DNA of 64,000 nucleotides from Bacteroidota bacterium (GTDB lineage: Bacteria; Bacteroidota; Rhodothermia; Rhodothermales; Rubricoccaceae). This document shows positions 59,912 through 64,000 of this stretch, one piece after another. Under the pieces are notes generated by a model. The model saw only the letters and a list, made by a program, of their open reading frames with translations. It was not told where the DNA came from and searched no databases. The translations under genes were made by a program, and so were the position numbers. Position 1 is the first letter of the stretch; every line of letters starts with the position of its first letter. The DNA lies in the NCBI GenBank assembly GCA_039821555.1, contig JBCBNX010000010.1:47781-111780 (forward strand), written 5' to 3'.

Positions 59912-60238
59912 AAAGACGGGACGTGCGGGTAGGGAACGCACAGCGGAACGATCACGCCTGGTATCGGCGGAATGGGGCGCGGCTATAGCCAGCACGTATG
60001 GACCCCTTGAAGCCAGGGAAAACCGTTCCAGAAGCGCCCAGCGACCCGCGTGGGCGCGCAACTCACGTACCCGGCAGGCGGTTGGGCGCAGGGCAGGCCC
60101 GTCGGCGAGGCGGCCTGCTCATCGTTGCGTGAAGCCTGCTGCGACTCCCGGGATCGCCAAGCGGGACCGCGCGGCCCCGTGTATTTTGTCGCCCTCTCCA
60201 CTCGGCCCTTCACCCCACGCTGCCGTCGCGCTGCTGCC

Positions 60239-61120
60239 ATGCCGATTCTCACCGCCGTCAATCACAAAGGCGGCACGGGCAAGACCACGTCCGTCCTCCA
60301 CATCGCTGCCGCCTACGGCCTCTCCGGGATGCGCGTGCTGCTGGTGGACCTCGACCCGCAGGGCTTCCTCACGAAGACGCTCGGCATCAGCCGCCCCATG
60401 CCCGCCGACTCGTCGCTGGCGCTCTTCGACGCGGCGGTGACGCTCCGGGCGCTCGGCGGCATCCAGCGGCTCAAGAACTTCGACCTGCTCCCGGCGGCCA
60501 CCGGGATGACGCGCGCCCAACGTGGGCTTAACAAGCCCACCGACGTTTTCTGGATCAAGGAGGCACTCCAGCACGGCCATCCCTACGACCTCATCATCTT
60601 CGACACCGCGGCGGCGGTGAGCGTCTTCAGCATGAACGCGCTCGTGACGTCGGACTATGCGCTCATCCCCGTCACGCCGGAGTACCAGCCTGTCGTGGGG
60701 GCGGAGCAGACCTTCCGCACGGTGCAGACGGTGCGCCAGAAGCTCAACCCGACGCTCGGCGACCCGTTCTTCCTGCTCACACAGGTCGACGCCCGCAAGC
60801 GCGACCACGCGGCCTACACCCACTACCTCCGCGAGCGCTACGGCGACCGCATCCTCGCCAACGTCATCCGCACCTCCGCCCAACTCGCCGAGTTCGCCGA
60901 GGGCGGCGCCACCATCTTCGACCGGGACATTACCTCGCGGGGCGCGCTCGACTATGCCAACGCCTCCGACGAACTCGGGCAGTACCTCTTCGGTGAGGCG
61001 AACGTCACGTCGCCTGAGCCGGTCGCGCCCCCAGCGCCGCCCGAGCCCAGCGCCCCGGACGACGAGACGCCCGCGCCTGGCGATGCCGACCTCGACGCGG
61101 CCCGCGCACAGTGGACATAA
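60239..61120 (+). CDS. ParA/MinD-like ATPase
   Basis: 293 residues from the ATG at 60239. Deviant Walker A in NHKGGTGKTTSVLHIAAAYG, Walker A' VLLVDLDPQGFLTKTLG, and Walker B DLIIFDTAAAVSV with PVTPEYQPVVGAEQTFRTV following. This is the ParA family that moves chromosomes, plasmids or protein clusters through ATP-driven dimerisation on DNA. The C-terminal ~35 residues are Pro/Glu-rich and lie outside the domain. No parB or parS-like gene adjacent, so an orphan ParA (cargo positioning) is more likely than a chromosome-segregation pair. Start chosen from motif position. Confidence 0.93.
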   Translation: MPILTAVNHKGGTGKTTSVLHIAAAYGLSGMRVLLVDLDPQGFLTKTLGISRPMPADSSLALFDAAVTLRALGGIQRLKNFDLLPAATGMTRAQRGLNKPTDVFWIKEALQHGHPYDLIIFDTAAAVSVFSMNALVTSDYALIPVTPEYQPVVGAEQTFRTVQTVRQKLNPTLGDPFFLLTQVDARKRDHAAYTHYLRERYGDRILANVIRTSAQLAEFAEGGATIFDRDITSRGALDYANASDELGQYLFGEANVTSPEPVAPPAPPEPSAPDDETPAPGDADLDAARAQWT

Positions 61121-61237
61121 GTGAAGTGCGAGGTTCGAAGTGAGGCGATGGACGTTCAGCGTGCCGCGTGAACTCAAACCGGCATCGTAACCTACGGCGC
61201 TCTCAAACTCCTCCGCTGCACTTCACACTTCCCGCCG

Positions 61238-64000
61238 ATGCGCCCTCTTCTCCTCGCTTTGCTCACCGGTGCTGTGGTCGTGGCGTTGCTCGGAGCCTTC
61301 GGGACGATCCCGCGGGTAGGCGCGTGGCTCGATCCGCTCGACGGGCTCTACCGCACCGCGCGTGCTGCCGCGACGCCGGACGAGGCCACGCTCGATCTGC
61401 CAGGCCTTGAGGGTCCTGTGACCGTCGTGCGCGATGCGCGCGGCGTGCCGCACATCTTCGCCGAGCACGACCTCGACGCCGTGCAGGCCCTTGGCTATGT
61501 GGTCGCGCAAGACCGCCTCTTCCAGCTCAATCTCACGCCGCGGATGCCGGCGGGGCGGCTCGCGGAGGCCTTCGGGCCTGACCTCGTGGAGACGGACCGC
61601 TTCCTCCGGCGCACCGGGATGGAACTCGGGGCGCGGCGCAACCTGGAGCGCATCGAGCAGGAGGGCGGCCTCGAACTGGCGTTGCTCGAAGCGTTCGCCG
61701 TTGGTGTGAATGCCTACACCGACGCCCTTGACCCCCGCGACCTGCCGCTTGAGTTTCGCCTGTTGGACCTCGCCCCTGAGCGCTGGACGCCGCTCCACAC
61801 GCTCCGCGTGCTCCAGGCGATGAGCTATGACCTTTCGTGGTGGACCGACAAGGCAGGCTACACCCAACTCCGCGACGAACTCGGTACGGAGGAGTACGAG
61901 CGGCTCTTCCCGTCGCTCGCGCCGCTCTACGCACCCGTGGTGCCCGGAACCGGCGCGCTCCGGCCTGCTGACCTCCAGCGAGGCACGGTGCCGCCCGACA
62001 GCCTCGTCCCTGACTCGCTCTTCCTGCTGCCAGACACGCCCAGCGCTCCCCTGCAGCCTGCCGACACGACGAGCGCGTCCGATGGGTTTGCCTGGGCCGA
62101 CATCGTGGCGCGCTTTCCGGACGGCATCCTGGGTCGCGGCGCAGAGGTCCCGGGCAAAGGATCGAACTCGTGGGCGGTCAACGGGACGAGGTCGGCCACG
62201 GGGCGGCCCGTACTCGCCAACGACATGCACCTCGCGCTGACGCTGCCCGCCATCTGGTACGAGTGCCGTCTCGTCACCCCGTCGATGGATGTCTACGGGG
62301 TCACCATCCCCGGCGCACCGCTGCCCGTGGCGGGCTTCACCGACGCCGTCGCCTGGGGCTTCACCAACACCGGCAGCGATCAAGTCGACCACTACCGCCT
62401 CACCCTCTCCGACGACGGCACGCAGTACCGCTACGACGGCCGCTGGCTCGACATCGACCTCGTCCCGGACACGATCCACGTGAAGGGGGGCGATCCCATT
62501 CCGACCACGCTGGGCGTCACGCATTGGGGGCCGATCCTCGAACAGGTGCCCGAGCCCGTCGCCGTGCAGTGGACGGCGCACCGGCCCGCCCGCACGATGC
62601 AGGCGCTCTGGGACATGATCCACGCCGATGGGATGGACGCCTTCCAGGAGGCGCTGCGCTCCTGGGACACGCCGATGCAAAACGTCACGGTCGCCAGCGC
62701 CGATGGAAGCATCGCCATCCGTTCTACCGGCGCCTATCCGATCCGACGCGGCGGCTCCGGTGCAGGCCTCCTTGATGGCGCGAGCACCGACGGCGACTGG
62801 GTCGCGATGGTCCCCTTCGAGGCGCTCCCGACCGTCATCGACCCCGAGAGCGGCTACGTCTTCTCGGCCAACCAGCCGCCCACGGGCGAGGCCGACACGA
62901 CCTACCTCGGCCACGACTGGCGCGAGGGCTTCCGCGCCCTCCGCATCGAGCAACTCCTCGACGGACAACTCTCGCACACGCCGAATCAGGTGGCGAGCTA
63001 CCACGGGGACGTGCGTGCCGTGCAGCACGGGCTCTACGTCCCGCTCCTCGACACGCTCTCGGGGCTGAGCGCCGAGGCCGCAGCGGCCCGCGACGCCATC
63101 GTCCGCTGGGACGGCGTGGCCGACCTCGACGCGGAGGGCGCGCTGCCGCTCGCGCTCTTCCTGCGCCAGCTCGATGCGCTTGGCTGGGACGAGTTCGACG
63201 GCCGCGAGCTACGTCCGGGCGACCTGACGCTCTACCGACGGCTCATCGAGGACCCCGGTGCGCGTTGGTGGGACATCCAGTTCACGCTGGGCTTGGAGAA
63301 CCGCGATGACCTCCTCAGGGCGGCGCTCGAAGCGGCCGCGCGCGTCCTGTCGAACCGCTACGGTCCCGAGCCGGCTGACTGGACCTGGGGCGAGCATCAT
63401 GCCGTCGAGTTCCAGCACCTCACGCAGTCGGAGGCGCTGCGGCCGCTGTGGCGCGGGCCCTACCCACACCCGGGCTTCTCGCGCTCGGTGGCGCCGGGCA
63501 CGGGCAGTCTGCGCGGCGGCTGGACCTCGTTCACGACCACCCACGCCGCGTCGTGGCGCATGGTCGTCGAGTTTACGGCGTCGGGCCCCGTCGGGCGCGG
63601 CGTCTATCCCGGCGGCCAGTCCGGCAACCCGCTGAGCACGCACTACGACGACGCCATCGACGTGTGGCGCTCGTTTGACTACTTCGACCTCCAGCGGCCC
63701 GTCTCGCCCGACGCCGTGCCCGAGGGCCGACGCCTTACGCTCACGCCAGCAGCGGGGGCTGTCGATGAGCCAGCGCCCACGCAAGACAGCACCGACTCGG
63801 GGGACACACCACCGTCCGACGCGGCGGCGGACGGCTCTACGGCCGTAGACACTGTGTCAGGCGACACTGTGTCAGGCAACACTGTGTCAGGCAACACTGT
63901 GTCAGGCGACACAGTGCGAACCGACACAGTGCGAACCGACACAGTGCGAACCGACACAGTGCGAACCGACACAGTGCGAACCGACACAGTGCGAACCGAC
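61238..64000 (+). CDS. Penicillin acylase family protein, 3' end cut
   Basis: Partial frame of at least 921 codons, open to the window end, so it is not delimited by a stop. ATG at 61238 starts a signal-anchor (MRPLLLALLTGAVVVALLGAF). N-terminal nucleophile hydrolase precursor pattern: alpha region with VVRDARGVPHIFAEHDLDAVQALGYVVAQDRLFQL, then the autocleavage site and nucleophile Ser309 in PGKGSNSWAVNG, followed by ANDMHLALTLPAIWYE, GFTDAVAWGFTN, YRLTLSDDG and the C-terminal HPGFSRSVAPGTGSLRGGW. Such exported amidases cleave acyl-amides such as penicillins or N-acyl homoserine lactones; substrate unknown. The last visible ~50 residues are pentapeptide repeats (listed separately). Confidence 0.92.
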   Translation, partial: MRPLLLALLTGAVVVALLGAFGTIPRVGAWLDPLDGLYRTARAAATPDEATLDLPGLEGPVTVVRDARGVPHIFAEHDLDAVQALGYVVAQDRLFQLNLTPRMPAGRLAEAFGPDLVETDRFLRRTGMELGARRNLERIEQEGGLELALLEAFAVGVNAYTDALDPRDLPLEFRLLDLAPERWTPLHTLRVLQAMSYDLSWWTDKAGYTQLRDELGTEEYERLFPSLAPLYAPVVPGTGALRPADLQRGTVPPDSLVPDSLFLLPDTPSAPLQPADTTSASDGFAWADIVARFPDGILGRGAEVPGKGSNSWAVNGTRSATGRPVLANDMHLALTLPAIWYECRLVTPSMDVYGVTIPGAPLPVAGFTDAVAWGFTNTGSDQVDHYRLTLSDDGTQYRYDGRWLDIDLVPDTIHVKGGDPIPTTLGVTHWGPILEQVPEPVAVQWTAHRPARTMQALWDMIHADGMDAFQEALRSWDTPMQNVTVASADGSIAIRSTGAYPIRRGGSGAGLLDGASTDGDWVAMVPFEALPTVIDPESGYVFSANQPPTGEADTTYLGHDWREGFRALRIEQLLDGQLSHTPNQVASYHGDVRAVQHGLYVPLLDTLSGLSAEAAAARDAIVRWDGVADLDAEGALPLALFLRQLDALGWDEFDGRELRPGDLTLYRRLIEDPGARWWDIQFTLGLENRDDLLRAALEAAARVLSNRYGPEPADWTWGEHHAVEFQHLTQSEALRPLWRGPYPHPGFSRSVAPGTGSLRGGWTSFTTTHAASWRMVVEFTASGPVGRGVYPGGQSGNPLSTHYDDAIDVWRSFDYFDLQRPVSPDAVPEGRRLTLTPAAGAVDEPAPTQDSTDSGDTPPSDAAADGSTAVDTVSGDTVSGNTVSGNTVSGDTVRTDTVRTDTVRTDTVRTDTVRTDTVRTD
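63848..64000 (+). repeat. 15-bp coding tandem repeats to window end
   Basis: Units of 15 bp: four gacactgtgtcaggc-type units (63848-63907) and then gacacagtgcgaacc units from 63908 onward, six complete to 63997 and a partial one. They encode DTVSG/NTVSG then DTVRT pentapeptides in frame with the penicillin-acylase gene. The right end is unseen. Confidence 0.85.

Noticed and set aside
1..64000. CRISPR array, prophage or transposon
   Set aside because: No regularly spaced repeats with unique spacers, no phage structural genes and no transposase were seen. Tandem repeats present are short and mostly coding.

Overview
This is about 64 kb of a GC-rich (roughly two thirds G+C) chromosome, densely packed with genes on both strands. 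The protein families point to the Rhodothermota/Bacteroidota side of the tree, something like Rhodothermales (Salinibacter, Rubricoccus or Rubrivirga relatives). Reasons: a C-terminal type IX secretion (T9SS) sorting domain on an FG-GAP protein; a carboxypeptidase-regulatory-like plus VWA outer protein; a fused alpha/beta 2-oxoacid dehydrogenase E1; DUF1800/DUF1501 and CRTAC1-type proteins; menaquinone genes; and weak Shine-Dalgarno sites with many GTG/TTG starts. The assignment is inferred from gene content; no rRNA or tRNA gene was found. Most of the window reads as ordinary chromosome, with no prophage, transposase or CRISPR array.

Layout. 1-16.5 kb: a truncated MFS exporter, a secreted protein, a polyprenyl-phosphate sugar transferase with a coupled low-GC lipoprotein, a fused E1 dehydrogenase, an AraC regulator, an aldo/keto reductase, an orphan GroES-like protein, a CRTAC1/ASPIC-UnbV lipoprotein divergent from glyS, and a T9SS FG-GAP protein. 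16.5-31 kb: a hairpin-rich stretch ending in an intrinsic terminator (possible ncRNA), an OmpR-type two-component pair, a secreted protein coupled to DUF1800 and DUF1501 genes, small PNPOx-like and SnoaL-like genes, a VWA protein, a PspC protein, and divergent menG/ubiE and menF. 31-42 kb: cytochrome P450, metF, arginine deiminase, a kelch lipoprotein, truA, aroK, then a porin / PstS-like protein / sensor kinase series. 42-51 kb: small membrane proteins, SIMPL protein, nucleoside deaminase, RibD-C reductase overlapping an iodotyrosine-deiodinase-like flavoprotein, lipase-like hydrolase, a TPR protein with a kinase-like ATPase domain but no visible H-box, TraB/GumN protein. 51-64 kb: DUF3267 protein, LytS/LytTR pair, WecA/TagO-like transferase, YheT hydrolase, small nuclease-like protein, class I glutamine amidotransferase, maf overlapping a strikingly aberrant lnt, ParA, and a penicillin-acylase-family protein running off the window.

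How the genes fit together. Several groups are logical units: menG and menF (menaquinone), DUF1800+DUF1501, RR+HK (18.4 kb), LytS+LytTR (52.6 kb), and porin+PstS-like protein+HAMP kinase. The two initial sugar-phosphate transferases (3.0 and 53.7 kb) both load undecaprenyl phosphate for surface polysaccharide.

Most notable observations: (a) the only Lnt homologue in the window lacks the catalytic Cys (Gly420) and apparently the catalytic Lys, carries a long Pro/Ser-rich tail, and overlaps maf by 148 bp in another frame; (b) a multi-hairpin segment closed by a long stem and followed by an intrinsic terminator at 16573-16729; (c) an intrinsic terminator 50 nt upstream of the glyS start; (d) an iodotyrosine deiodinase homologue with all three substrate-ligand residues conserved; (e) two 120-bp inverted-repeat elements of one family.
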